A stretch of 64,000 bases of DNA from Hymenobacter mucosus (GCF_900188255.1 NZ_FZNS01000003.1:310001-374000); one strand, 5' to 3'. Shown: positions 22,044 to 31,094, numbered from the stretch's first letter. Translations and numbers: made by a program. Notes: generated by a model from the letters alone, not told the origin.

Positions 22044-22143
22044 CTTATCTTCTTCCGCCGGGGCGAAATGGGAGTTGGCACCTTGTTTTATTTCAGGTTG
22101 CCAAGACGTCGTCGGGCCCAATCCCTCGGTCTTTCTGGATAAG
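22044..22143 (-). promoter_or_regulatory. SAM-I (S-box) riboswitch upstream of metH
   Basis: The - strand reads CUUAUCCAGAAAGACCGAGG at its start, then GGGAUUGGGCCCGA, GGCAACCU, AAGGUGCCAACUCC and ends GAAGAAGAUAAG. These are the S-box core elements in the correct order and spacing: P1 closed by CUUAUC/GAUAAG, the kink-turn side of P2, the SAM-binding core and P3. The family senses S-adenosylmethionine and lowers expression of methionine genes when SAM is plentiful. It lies 72 bp upstream of the metH start. Recognised by eye from the consensus; an Rfam RF00162 covariance search should give a strong hit. Confidence 0.93.
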
Positions 22144-22144
22144 T

Positions 22145-22490
22145 AACACAGCGAAGATACAACCGGAATCTTCAAATTTCAATTTGGGAGGCCCTGGGAG
22201 TAGTTGAGAGGGTAGGCAATACTCCAATGTACTGTCAGGTCGAGCTTATCAAGACATCTCGCTCGAATCCTAGAAGTAGTGTTGCACCCTCAGCACGTAA
22301 GTTGCCCCGATAAGCTCGGCCTGACATGCCACAGTATTAGCGTGATGGCTCATTTGATAAAAAGAGTCGGAATCCCTATATATATGGACTAGCTTAGTTC
22401 GTTGAGCTGAAGCTCTGTGCTCGTCGGATACACTTTGCGGAACACGATACAGTGTGCAACTTGGGCTCCACCCATTATCAATTGCTGGCT
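22145..22490. other. Intergenic region between metH leader and PA14-OmpA gene
   Basis: About 345 bases without a gene. It should hold the - strand promoter of the metH leader and the + strand promoter of the PA14-OmpA gene; an AT-rich patch around 22370-22390 is a candidate but no clear Bacteroidota -7/-33 pair was found. The middle is occupied by a diverged palindromic repeat described separately. Confidence 0.5.
22233..22326. repeat. Diverged copy of a dispersed palindromic repeat
   Basis: Arms at 22233-22250 (TGTCAGGTCGAGCTTATC) and 22309-22326 (GATAAGCTCGGCCTGACA) are nearly perfect reverse complements 58 bases apart. The left half, continuing AAGACATCTCGCTCG, resembles the GTCATGCTGAGCTTGCCGAAGCATCTC element at 61.6 kb with scattered substitutions, so it is interpreted as an old copy of the same family. 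Confidence 0.6.
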
Positions 22491-23624
22491 ATGGTTACCC
22501 TGTCTTTCTATCGAGCAAGTCTGGCGGTGACTGGGCTGCTACTGAGCAACCTAGCTTTGGCCCAGCACCAAGCTGGCACGGGTTTGCGGGGGCAGTACTA
22601 CCAGGGGATGAAGTTTGAAAAGCTAGTGCTAACCCGGTCTGATACAACCATTGACTTCAACTGGACCGTTGGTCCCAATGGAAGCCATTTCGTCTCGCCC
22701 GGTCCGGGCGTGCCGGGCGAGTCATTTTCGGTGCGGTGGATAGGCCATATCTACGCGCCCACAACGGGTACCTACACCTTCCAAATTGCCACCGATGATG
22801 GTATGCGCGTTTGGGTAGGAGGTAAGAAGATACTAGACTCTTGGAACAATCAGTCCGTTACTACTTCTTCGGCTCAGTTGCAGATGGATGCCGGCGGATA
22901 CTACGCCTTGCGGGTAGAGTACTACCAGGCGGGTAGAGACTCAAGGGCGCTGGTAGCGTGGCAGCTTCCCAACACAACTACCGGACCCCAGCCAATTCCA
23001 TCTACTAGTTTGTACCAGAATCTGCCCGATAATGTGCTGCTGCTGGTAGAGGCTGCCCCTCCCAAGCCCACCGTAGCCCGTGCGCCCGTTGCGGGCGCAG
23101 TACCGACGGCGCCTTTACCTACAAAGCCCAGTACGCCTACCCCAAAACCTAGTAGCACTACCCCAGCTACGGCGCGCCGGCGCAGAGCAGAAACTAGACC
23201 AACGCGTCCGTCGGATTCGGCACCGCCGGTAGTGGCCGCAGATACTACAGCTACCCCGCTGCCCGACCTGTCGGCTCTCAACAAAGGTGCTGCTATCACA
23301 CTGCCCAATCTCTACTTCATCCAAAGTACCGCCACATTGCTACCCGCTTCTCGCCCGGTGCTCAACGCCCTGGCGCGTACCTTGCGCGCCCAACCGGCCC
23401 TGAAACTGGAAATAGCCGGCCACACAGATAATGTGGGCGAAGCAGCGCTGAATCTGCGCCTCTCGGAGCAGCGGGCCCGCGTAGTACGGCAGTATTTAGT
23501 GCAGCAAGGTATTGATTCGGTGCGACTTACGGCCCGTGGCTACGGTAGTGCCAAGCCCGTAGCCGACAACCAAGATGTGCAGCAACGACCCCGCAACCGG
23601 CGCGTGGAAGTGATTGTGCAGTAG
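22491..23624 (+). CDS. PA14-domain and OmpA-domain envelope protein
   Basis: 377 residues from the ATG at 22491; 13 residues upstream of it do not fit a signal peptide. The signal is TLSFYRASLAVTGLLLSNLALAQ. Residues about 30-165 are a PA14 beta-barrel (GLRGQYYQG, YTFQIATDDGMRVWVGG, YYALRVEYYQ), a carbohydrate-binding fold. Residues about 190-265 are a Pro/Thr/Ala-rich linker with a basic patch. Residues about 275-377 are an OmpA C-terminal domain (YFIQSTATLLPASRPVLNAL, GHTDNVG, NLRLSEQRARVV, NRRVEVIV), which binds peptidoglycan. It probably links the cell wall to a surface or matrix glycan. Monocistronic. Confidence 0.88.
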   Translation: MVTLSFYRASLAVTGLLLSNLALAQHQAGTGLRGQYYQGMKFEKLVLTRSDTTIDFNWTVGPNGSHFVSPGPGVPGESFSVRWIGHIYAPTTGTYTFQIATDDGMRVWVGGKKILDSWNNQSVTTSSAQLQMDAGGYYALRVEYYQAGRDSRALVAWQLPNTTTGPQPIPSTSLYQNLPDNVLLLVEAAPPKPTVARAPVAGAVPTAPLPTKPSTPTPKPSSTTPATARRRRAETRPTRPSDSAPPVVAADTTATPLPDLSALNKGAAITLPNLYFIQSTATLLPASRPVLNALARTLRAQPALKLEIAGHTDNVGEAALNLRLSEQRARVVRQYLVQQGIDSVRLTARGYGSAKPVADNQDVQQRPRNRRVEVIVQ

Positions 23625-23770
23625 CGCTCTATCTAGTATGCTATAGGTTCTTGTCAGGGCTAGCCACTTAGGTAGCAATTAAATAATACGCTGGCCAAAA
23701 CATATATGTAGCAACACTAGTTGGTATGGTCCGAATCAGCAATAAGTTGATTGGTAACCCACGCCAACCC

Positions 23771-24907
23771 ATGAGCCAGACTCCAAATCTTTTCACGCCC
23801 GTACAGATGGGCGCTCTTTCCCTGCCCAACCGTTTCGCTATGGCGCCCATGACGCGCAGCCGGGCTAACAACGATGGCAACGTACCCACCGAATCGGTGA
23901 TAACCTACTATGTGCAGCGCGCATCCGCTGGCCTGATTATCACGGAAGGCTCGCAAGTGTCGCCTCAGGGTGTGGGTTATATCAGCACACCAGGCATCTA
24001 CTCTGAGGAGCAGGTAGCGGGTTGGAAGAAAGTAACCGACGCCGTACACGCCGCGGGCGGCCGCATTTTTATTCAGTTGTGGCACGTAGGCCGCGTGTCG
24101 CACCCATTCTTCCACAATGGCGAACTGCCCGTAGGACCCTCGGCCATCAAGCCAGAAGGCGCCAAGGCATTCACCGGGCAAGGATTTGAGGATGTGCCAA
24201 CGCCGCGCGCTCTAGAGCTAAGCGAAATTCCGGGCGTAGTAGACCAGTTCCGCCAGGCAGCTCGTAACGCCAAGCTAGCCGGCTTTGATGGCGCTGAGAT
24301 TCACGGTGCCAACGGCTACCTGCTCGACCAGTTTGTGCAAGATGGCTCCAACCAGCGCACCGACGAGTACGGCGGCAGCGTTGAGAACCGTTCGCGCTTC
24401 GTGCTGGAAGTAGTACGGGCCGTAGTAGACGAGTTGGGTGCCGACCGCGTAGGTATCCGCCTCTCGCCCCAAGGTAGCGCCAGCATTCAGGACTCCGATC
24501 CGGTTAAGACGTTTAGCTACCTCACCGAACAGCTAAACCAGTTCAACCTGGCTTACCTACACGTGATTGAAGCTCTACCAGGCCATCCTATGGCCGCTCG
24601 TGCCGGTGTGCCCGCAGTAGCAGCCCATTTGCGCAACATCTTCAATGGCACGTTCATCCTCAACGGTGGCTACACCCAGGAAACAGCCGATAAGGCCCTG
24701 GCTAACAACGAAGCCGAAATCATTGCGTTCGGTGTGCCGTTCATTGCCAACCCCGACTTGGTAGAGCGTTTCCGCATTGGGGCGGCCCTCAACAACCCCG
24801 ACCCCAGTACCTTCTACGTACCCGGCGACAAAGGCTATATCGACTACCCTTCCCTTCAAGATAAGGGAGTAGACACCAAACAGCCCGTTGACTATCAGAA
24901 CAACTAG
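23771..24907 (+). CDS. Alkene reductase of the Old Yellow Enzyme family
   Basis: 378 residues from the ATG at 23771; the extension from 23726 adds nothing family-like. An FMN-dependent NAD(P)H oxidoreductase of the NemA/OYE type that reduces activated C=C bonds in unsaturated carbonyls or nitro compounds. Visible: PNRFAMAPMTRSRAN, the FMN contact IQLWHVGRVSHP, the substrate-binding pair His/Asn in EIHGANGYLLDQF, RTDEYGGSVENRSRF, and AFGVPFIANPDLVER near the C-terminus. Cytoplasmic. It sits upstream of an SDR gene but a terminator lies between, so they are separate units. The role is likely detoxification of electrophiles. Confidence 0.92.
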   Translation: MSQTPNLFTPVQMGALSLPNRFAMAPMTRSRANNDGNVPTESVITYYVQRASAGLIITEGSQVSPQGVGYISTPGIYSEEQVAGWKKVTDAVHAAGGRIFIQLWHVGRVSHPFFHNGELPVGPSAIKPEGAKAFTGQGFEDVPTPRALELSEIPGVVDQFRQAARNAKLAGFDGAEIHGANGYLLDQFVQDGSNQRTDEYGGSVENRSRFVLEVVRAVVDELGADRVGIRLSPQGSASIQDSDPVKTFSYLTEQLNQFNLAYLHVIEALPGHPMAARAGVPAVAAHLRNIFNGTFILNGGYTQETADKALANNEAEIIAFGVPFIANPDLVERFRIGAALNNPDPSTFYVPGDKGYIDYPSLQDKGVDTKQPVDYQNN

Positions 24908-24923
24908 GTCGTCTTTTGTTGTG

Positions 24924-24971
24924 AACAAGAAGAACCCGCTCTGGCTACGGCCGGGGCGGGTTCTTCTTGTT
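24924..24971 (+). terminator. Terminator after the alkene reductase gene
   Basis: AACAAGAAGAACCCGC at 24924-24939 is perfectly complementary to GCGGGTTCTTCTTGTT at 24956-24971, a 16-bp stem with a 16-base loop, 16 bp past the stop codon. The distal arm is itself T-rich. Confidence 0.8.
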
Positions 24972-25078
24972 TGAGTGGTAGTAAAGCGCCGGTGTAGCGG
25001 ACAATTGCCCGGCAAAATTCATAGCTGTTGAGGTTGCAATCTGCGTAAGCGAGCTACAACCATAACCCGCTACTCCTA

Positions 25079-26062
25079 ATGGCTACTAAAAAAACTCCTG
25101 CCGCGCCTGCTACTACCAAATCTGCAACTAAGAAGTCGGCCCCAACGCCTGCGGCCAAGAAAGCCGCCGCGGCCAGCCAGGCACCCGAGCCGGTAGATCG
25201 GCCCACTGCCAAGGATATGAAACAGCACGCCCAGAAGCTGCCCTATCCGGCCAAGCAGGCAGACATGAACCTTCAGCCAGCCATGAATTTCTCTACCTAC
25301 CGTGCCGCTGGAAAGCTGCAGGATAAGGTGGCCTTGATAACAGGAGCAGACTCCGGGATTGGGCGGGCCGTTGCCGTGGCATTTGCCATGGAAGGTGCAC
25401 ACGTAGCCGTGCTCTACAATGAGAATACCGCGGATGCCGAGGAAACAAAGCGCCTGGTAGAAGCGCAAGACCGGCGCTGCCTCTTGCTGCAGCTAGATGT
25501 GCGCGACCCGGAGCAATGCAAGCAAGCCGTGCGCCTTACTCGTAAAGAACTAGGAAACCTGAACATTCTCGTCAATAACGCCGCCTATCAAATGGCTCAG
25601 GAAAAGTTTGAGGAGATTTCTGAAGAGCAAATTCGCCGTACGTTCGACACAAACATCCTGGGGTACATCTGGATGGCTCAGGCGGCAATTCCTCACCTGC
25701 ACAAGAATGATTGCATTATTAACACAGGCAGTATTGTAGGCCTTACAGGCATTCCGTTGCTGATTGATTATTCATGCACCAAGTCGGCTATTCATGCTTT
25801 AACCAAGAGCTTAGCCACCTATCTGGGGGAAAAAGGCATTCGGGTAAACTGTGTCGTGCCAGGTCCCGTCTGGACGCCCAACATTCCCGGCACCATGCCG
25901 CGCGAAGAGATAGAGAAGTTTGGCTACGAGGTAGCGTTGGCTCGCCCCGGCCAACCTGAAGAACTAGCCCCGGCCTACGTCCTGCTAGCCTCCCAAGACG
26001 GATCCTTTATGACCGGTTCGTTGGTGCACGTAACGGGCGGCAAAATGAGTAGTGACCAGTAA
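25079..26062 (+). CDS. SDR-family oxidoreductase (YghA-like) with Lys/Ala-rich N-terminal tail
   Basis: 327 residues. Residues 1-40 are a low-complexity tail of Lys, Ala, Pro and Thr. Residues about 45-75 (KLPYPAKQADMNLQP) are typical of the YghA/general-stress-protein-39 branch of short-chain dehydrogenases. The core has the Rossmann motif TGADSGIG, NNAA, catalytic Ser in NTGSIVGLTG, and YSCTKSA with the Tyr-x-x-x-Lys. It ends in the usual GSLVHVTGG region. It is an NAD(P)-dependent oxidoreductase of unknown substrate, often stress-induced in relatives. The tail resembles histone H1-like proteins and may be a later addition or give nucleic-acid contacts. Confidence 0.9.
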   Translation: MATKKTPAAPATTKSATKKSAPTPAAKKAAAASQAPEPVDRPTAKDMKQHAQKLPYPAKQADMNLQPAMNFSTYRAAGKLQDKVALITGADSGIGRAVAVAFAMEGAHVAVLYNENTADAEETKRLVEAQDRRCLLLQLDVRDPEQCKQAVRLTRKELGNLNILVNNAAYQMAQEKFEEISEEQIRRTFDTNILGYIWMAQAAIPHLHKNDCIINTGSIVGLTGIPLLIDYSCTKSAIHALTKSLATYLGEKGIRVNCVVPGPVWTPNIPGTMPREEIEKFGYEVALARPGQPEELAPAYVLLASQDGSFMTGSLVHVTGGKMSSDQ

Positions 26063-26100
26063 CAAACGCACCTAGCACGTAAGAACACTAATCAAGAGTA

Positions 26101-26146
26101 AGCCCTCATGGTGCCGGTACAGGTACCATGAGGGCTTTGATTTTTT
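26101..26146 (+). terminator. Terminator after the SDR gene
   Basis: AGCCCTCATGGT at 26101-26112 pairs perfectly with ACCATGAGGGCT at 26125-26136, followed by TTGATTTTTT. A canonical intrinsic terminator. Confidence 0.9.
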
Positions 26147-26357
26147 GGCCGGATCACACAAAAACCAGGCTGCTCAGACGGCGAAGTAGGAATATAGTGA
26201 AAGTGTGGGCTTGCAATGTTGGTTGTCTATTACTGATAAAAAAGCAACCATACGGCCAGAAATAAGCGTGATTTACATAGAAAAGTTGCTTTTGTTGTAA
26301 TCAGGGTTGTTATTGGCCTATCCGCTGAGCTTTCTACTTTTCATTAAATACGAACAC

Positions 26358-29300
26358 ATGAGGAAACTACTACTGTTAGCCCCTCTTTCGGTGCTCACAC
26401 TTTCTGGCCACGATCTGCTGGCTCAGGCACGTACAGTTACTGGCCAAGTAGTGGGTCCCGATGGGGCCGCAATACCCGGTGTCACAGTAATTGCTAAAGG
26501 AGGCTCCGCAGGCACTTCCACTGATTCCGATGGCCGGTATTCACTAGCCGTTCCTGCGGGTTCTAATACGCTGGTTTTTTCCTTTATCGGATACGACAGC
26601 AAGGAAGTAGCAATTGGAACGCAAAGCAGCATTAATGTAACCCTGGCAGTGAATGCCACCGGTTTGGATGAAGTTGTTGTGCTAGGCTACGGCATCACCC
26701 AATCTCGGCGTGAACTGACGGGCTCCATTGCCACCATCAAGGGTGCTGAAATTGCGACTACCCCAGTACAAAGCTTCGACCAAGCTTTGCAGGGCCGAGC
26801 TTCAGGGGTAAATATTACAACTCCTAACGGGGTACTTAATAACCCCCCCGTTATCCGTATCCGCGGCGTTAACTCAATTTCTCTAAGCTCAGAGCCACTG
26901 GTTGTAATCGATGGCGTACCTACTTATAGCGGCAATAGCTCCGCAGTGGGTAGCGTAGCGAATAACCCGCTTAGTAATCTGAATCCCAACGATATAGAAA
27001 GCATGGAGGTATTGAAAGATGCCGCCTCCACGGCTATCTACGGCTCCCGAGCTGCTGGTGGGGTTATCCTTATTACTACCAAACGTGGCAAGCGTGGCCA
27101 AAGCCGCATATCGCTGGATTCATGGGCCGGTGTATCACAAGCTGTGCGTTTGTACGACGTGCTGAATGCCGAGCAGTACATCAACATTAAAAACGAAGCT
27201 GTCCGAAACCTGAATGCTAACCGAGCAGCATTGGGTCAGCCTGCTACTAACGTAGAAGGCTTCCGGCCCACGTTAGATGGCAACGGCAACCCTGTAGATA
27301 CTAACTGGTACGATTACATTTATCGTACGGGCTTCACTACTTCTAATACCGTCAACTTCTCTGGTGGTACCGAAAAAACAACGTACTACACGTCCGTTGG
27401 CTATTCCGACCAGAAGGGTATGCTGGAGAAAAACGAATTCAAGCGTGCTTCAGCCCGATTGAATATCGACCATAAGGTATACAAGACCTTTACGGTTGGT
27501 GCCCGTGTTGGCTACTCTAACACGAAAAACGCTTCCCCAAACTCTGGTTCTGTGGCCGATGGGGCATTCGGAACTGCTGGCCTAGGCCGTCTGCCTTTGG
27601 TACTGCCACCCAATATCCCCGCCTTTAATCCAGATGGTAGCTACAATACTTATCAGGCAGGTATTGGCCCAGGAGCCAACCTAAACCCAACTCTGACTAC
27701 GGGGGCTCCGCTCTACCCTGGTTATTACAATCCAGTAGTAGATTTAGAGAACAACTACTTCCGTTCAGAAGGCAACCAGATAGAAGGTAGTGTGTATGCT
27801 AACTGGGAAGTGCTACCAGGTCTTAATGCCCGCACTACTTATGGTATCAACAACATAGCCTTCGAAGACCGGGCTTTCTATACCGCTATTGCTGGCGACG
27901 GCTACTCTGTTGGTGGGCAGGCCTTAAATTACTACCGCACCAATAAGCGGTGGAACTGGCAGAATACCTTGCAATACGACCGTACGGTAGGTGGCAACCA
28001 CAACTTCTCTGTTCTGGTAGGTAATGAGCAGCAACACACCGATATCTTGCGCTGGGGAGCAAACCGTACAGGTGTAGCTGATAACCTGTTTAATACCTTC
28101 GAAGGTAACTTTACCAACATTGCCGTTTCAGGTAATTATCAAGGAGAGAATTACTTGCTGTCTTACTTTGGTCGGGTAGCATACGACTTCAATAAGAAGT
28201 ACCTGATTTCCTTTAATGCTCGCCGTGATGGATACTCTGCTTGGGGTGATAAGTGGGGTAACTTTTACGGGGGGTCTATCGGATATATCCTCTCGGAAGA
28301 GTCTTTCTGGAAGGATGCTTCTTTCCTGACTCCACTCAACTTCCTAAAAATTACGGGCAGCTATGGGCAAGTGGGCAACGCCTTGGGAGTGAATGATTTT
28401 GCCTCTCTGCAACTGTACTCGTCTGGTTTGTACGGATCGGCTGCTACTTTGGGGTATAGCCTCGCTGGAAACCCAAATCTGACTTGGGAAACGAGTAAGA
28501 AGACGGATATTGCGCTATCGTATGGTCTGTTAGAAGATCGTATTACTGGCGACGTAACGTACTACCGTAATGAGGTAGACGGATTGATTCTGCCCGTGCC
28601 GCAAGCTCCCTCCAAGGGTATTCCAGACAACAGCATCAGTGCTAACGTGGGCTCTATGCGCAACACTGGTATTGAGCTGAATCTAAAGTTTAACGCTATA
28701 CAAAGCACAAACTTTAACTGGACAACCAGCGCTAACTTCTCGACACTGAAAAACCGTGTAACTGCACTAGCTAGCGAAGGTCAACGTATCGGTACTGCCA
28801 CGTCAGGTCTGGAGACAGTAAACTTCACACGGGTTGGTCAGTCAGTGGGCGAGATTCTTGCCGTCCGTTCTTTGGGTGTAAATCCTGCGAACGGTCAGCG
28901 GATGATTCGGACGGTGATTAAGGATGCCAATGGCAACGAGACTGAAGTAATCAAGCAGTACAACCACCTTGGTGGTGGCTGGACAACGCTAGATGGCCGA
29001 GCTACTACTGCTCCTACGCAGTTGGGCGATGGTGAATACTTCGGTCCCGTGTTACCTACCTGGTACGGAGGCTTTGACAACAATTTCCGCTTCAAGAATT
29101 TTGACCTGGGTGTATTCATTCAGTTCTCGGGCGGTAACTACATCTACAACGGCACCAAAGCGGGCTTGCACGACCAGCGTTTCTGGAACAACGATGTAGA
29201 TATCCTGAATCGTTGGACGGCAGAGAATACAAACGCTGAATACCCACGTGTGGTGTATGGCGACAACGTATCGAACGGCTCTGCACTGGTGATGTCGTCG

Positions 29301-29558
29301 AACGTAGAGAAGGGCGACTTTGCCCGTCTACGGAATGTGTCGTTGGGCTATACGTTTGCGCCTAGCTTGGTTAACCGCCTCAAAATGTCAAGTGCACGCT
29401 TCTACGTGCAGGTGCAGAACGCAGCCTTGCTGACTAAGTACTCTGGTATTGACCCCGAAATCTCTACCAACGGTTCCAGCAATACCGGTGCCGGCGTCGA
29501 CCGCAACTCAGTAGGACAGGCCCGTACCTACACGGCTGGCTTCAACATCAGTTTCTAG
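26358..29558 (+). CDS. SusC/RagA family TonB-linked outer membrane transporter
   Basis: 1066 residues from the ATG at 26358. MRKLLLLAPLSVLTLSGHDLLAQ is a signal peptide. Residues about 25-110 are a carboxypeptidase D-like regulatory domain (VTGQVVGPDGAAIPGVTV, DGRYSLAVPAG), then a TonB box (LDEVVVLGYG), the plug (GRASGVNITTPNG, RIRGVNSI, PLVVIDGVP, VLKDAASTAIYGSRAAGGVILITTK), and a large 22-strand barrel to the C-terminal aromatic NISF. SusC proteins import glycans or peptides captured by their SusD lipoprotein. The partner SusD starts 23 bp downstream. No glycoside hydrolase, sulfatase or sigma/anti-sigma regulator adjoins the pair, so the substrate is unknown. Base composition looks slightly less GC-rich than the flanking genes. 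Confidence 0.95.
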   Translation: MRKLLLLAPLSVLTLSGHDLLAQARTVTGQVVGPDGAAIPGVTVIAKGGSAGTSTDSDGRYSLAVPAGSNTLVFSFIGYDSKEVAIGTQSSINVTLAVNATGLDEVVVLGYGITQSRRELTGSIATIKGAEIATTPVQSFDQALQGRASGVNITTPNGVLNNPPVIRIRGVNSISLSSEPLVVIDGVPTYSGNSSAVGSVANNPLSNLNPNDIESMEVLKDAASTAIYGSRAAGGVILITTKRGKRGQSRISLDSWAGVSQAVRLYDVLNAEQYINIKNEAVRNLNANRAALGQPATNVEGFRPTLDGNGNPVDTNWYDYIYRTGFTTSNTVNFSGGTEKTTYYTSVGYSDQKGMLEKNEFKRASARLNIDHKVYKTFTVGARVGYSNTKNASPNSGSVADGAFGTAGLGRLPLVLPPNIPAFNPDGSYNTYQAGIGPGANLNPTLTTGAPLYPGYYNPVVDLENNYFRSEGNQIEGSVYANWEVLPGLNARTTYGINNIAFEDRAFYTAIAGDGYSVGGQALNYYRTNKRWNWQNTLQYDRTVGGNHNFSVLVGNEQQHTDILRWGANRTGVADNLFNTFEGNFTNIAVSGNYQGENYLLSYFGRVAYDFNKKYLISFNARRDGYSAWGDKWGNFYGGSIGYILSEESFWKDASFLTPLNFLKITGSYGQVGNALGVNDFASLQLYSSGLYGSAATLGYSLAGNPNLTWETSKKTDIALSYGLLEDRITGDVTYYRNEVDGLILPVPQAPSKGIPDNSISANVGSMRNTGIELNLKFNAIQSTNFNWTTSANFSTLKNRVTALASEGQRIGTATSGLETVNFTRVGQSVGEILAVRSLGVNPANGQRMIRTVIKDANGNETEVIKQYNHLGGGWTTLDGRATTAPTQLGDGEYFGPVLPTWYGGFDNNFRFKNFDLGVFIQFSGGNYIYNGTKAGLHDQRFWNNDVDILNRWTAENTNAEYPRVVYGDNVSNGSALVMSSNVEKGDFARLRNVSLGYTFAPSLVNRLKMSSARFYVQVQNAALLTKYSGIDPEISTNGSSNTGAGVDRNSVGQARTYTAGFNISF

Positions 29559-29581
29559 CGTTTTAACAAAGGAGCATTCTA

Positions 29582-31069
29582 ATGCAGACGACTATAAAAA
29601 AGCAAGTAACCATCGCACTGTGCACCTCGCTACTGGCCTTAGGTACATTTTCGTGCAACAAAGATTTGCTTGACCCCATACCAGAAACAGCCTTCTCAGA
29701 TCAGGTAGTATTTGATACTCCTGCCCGGGTAGATCTGCAGGTTAATAACATGTACGCCTACGTGAAAACCGGTAGTTTTCTGGGCGGGCGCTATCAGGTG
29801 TACAGTGATGTGCGAGCCAATGATTTCATCAATCGTACTTCCAACGCCGTAACTGCACTAAGCGTGTGGAACCATACCCTCACGGAAACATCTGCCAACG
29901 ATGTGTTAAGTGTGTGGGGTGCTGGTTACGCTGCTATCAACCAGATCAACGTATTCTTGCGGGGACTCGAGGCCAATACTGCGAAGTACGTGACGCCGGT
30001 TTTCGCTGCCGACTACACAACGAAGAACGTTCCTAACTACGTTGGAGAGGCCCGGACCTTGCGCGCTCTGTGCTACTATGCCATGTTGCAGCTGTATGCC
30101 CGGCCATATGTTGATGGTAACGGCAGCAAGCCAGGACTACCTCTGCGCCTGCAGGCTGAAACCAATGCTGAAAACAACAACTTGGCGCGCAGCACCGTGG
30201 CGGAGGTCTACACCCAAATTCTGGCAGACCTAGACGCTGCCGAGAAAATTCTGCCGCTGAATTATTCATCAGCAGAATCGAATGTAACTCGCGCTCATCG
30301 CAATACTGCCATTGCTTTGAAAACGCGTGTATACCTGTCGATGGGCCGCTACGAGGATGTGATTAAGGAGGCCGACAAAATTGTGCCGAAGACGGCGCCG
30401 TTCGTAGCTGCCAGTGGAGTAGCACACGCTCTGAACCCTTCCATTGCAGCGGTATTTGCCTCTCCTCAGGTAACAACGGAAAGCATTCTGAGCTTCCCGT
30501 TCACTGCCCAAAATACGCCGGGTACTCAAAACCAGTTGGCCTATTATTTCTCGCCTGGCCCTATCGGCAACGGTGAGTATGGCTTGAACCCAACCGGCAT
30601 TCTAGCAAATCCTGCGTGGGCCGCTACGGATGCTCGTCGTACCAACTTCGTAAAAGTAGTGGGCACGGAATCGTTCATGCAGAAGTATTCCACTGGTTCT
30701 CCCTACACTGATAAGGCACCGGTAATCCGCTATGCAGAAGTGCTGCTGAGCTTGGCAGAAGCACGTTTCCGTACTGCCGGTCCGGCCGATGTTCAGGCCT
30801 TGGCCTTGTTGAATGCCGTACGTACTCGTTCGAACCCAACTGGCGCCTATGCTGCCTTCGCAAATACTGCGGCAGCAGTTGAAGCAGTATTGTTAGAGCG
30901 TCGCATCGAGTTCTTGGCAGAAGGTATCCGTAACATCGATATCATGCGTTTGAATGCCACTATTCCTGGCAAGGGAACAGTTAGTGCTGTAGAGCCAACC
31001 AATCCGCTTTACGTGTGGCCGATTCCATCCAGTGAATTGCAAACCAACAACTTGATGACGCGCAACTAA
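29582..31069 (+). CDS. SusD/RagB family nutrient-binding outer membrane lipoprotein
   Basis: 495 residues. The signal IALCTSLLALGTFSC ends at the acylated Cys, followed by NKDLLDPIPETAFSD, typical of SusD. N-terminal helical TPR-like repeats (EARTLRALCYYAMLQLYARPY, NTAIALKTRVYLSMGRY) and a C-terminal region (VIRYAEVLLSLAEARF, ALLNAVRTRSN, LLERRIEFLAEGIRNIDIMRL, YVWPIPSSEL) are all present. It forms the lid of the SusC transporter on the cell surface. It is the second gene of a two-gene unit closed by a strong terminator. Confidence 0.95.
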   Translation: MQTTIKKQVTIALCTSLLALGTFSCNKDLLDPIPETAFSDQVVFDTPARVDLQVNNMYAYVKTGSFLGGRYQVYSDVRANDFINRTSNAVTALSVWNHTLTETSANDVLSVWGAGYAAINQINVFLRGLEANTAKYVTPVFAADYTTKNVPNYVGEARTLRALCYYAMLQLYARPYVDGNGSKPGLPLRLQAETNAENNNLARSTVAEVYTQILADLDAAEKILPLNYSSAESNVTRAHRNTAIALKTRVYLSMGRYEDVIKEADKIVPKTAPFVAASGVAHALNPSIAAVFASPQVTTESILSFPFTAQNTPGTQNQLAYYFSPGPIGNGEYGLNPTGILANPAWAATDARRTNFVKVVGTESFMQKYSTGSPYTDKAPVIRYAEVLLSLAEARFRTAGPADVQALALLNAVRTRSNPTGAYAAFANTAAAVEAVLLERRIEFLAEGIRNIDIMRLNATIPGKGTVSAVEPTNPLYVWPIPSSELQTNNLMTRN

Positions 31070-31094
31070 GTCAGTCGCATCCTGTTACGTGACT

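Noticed and set aside
21972..22143. A cobalamin riboswitch in front of metH
   Set aside because: The leader matches the SAM-I core; no B12-box is visible.
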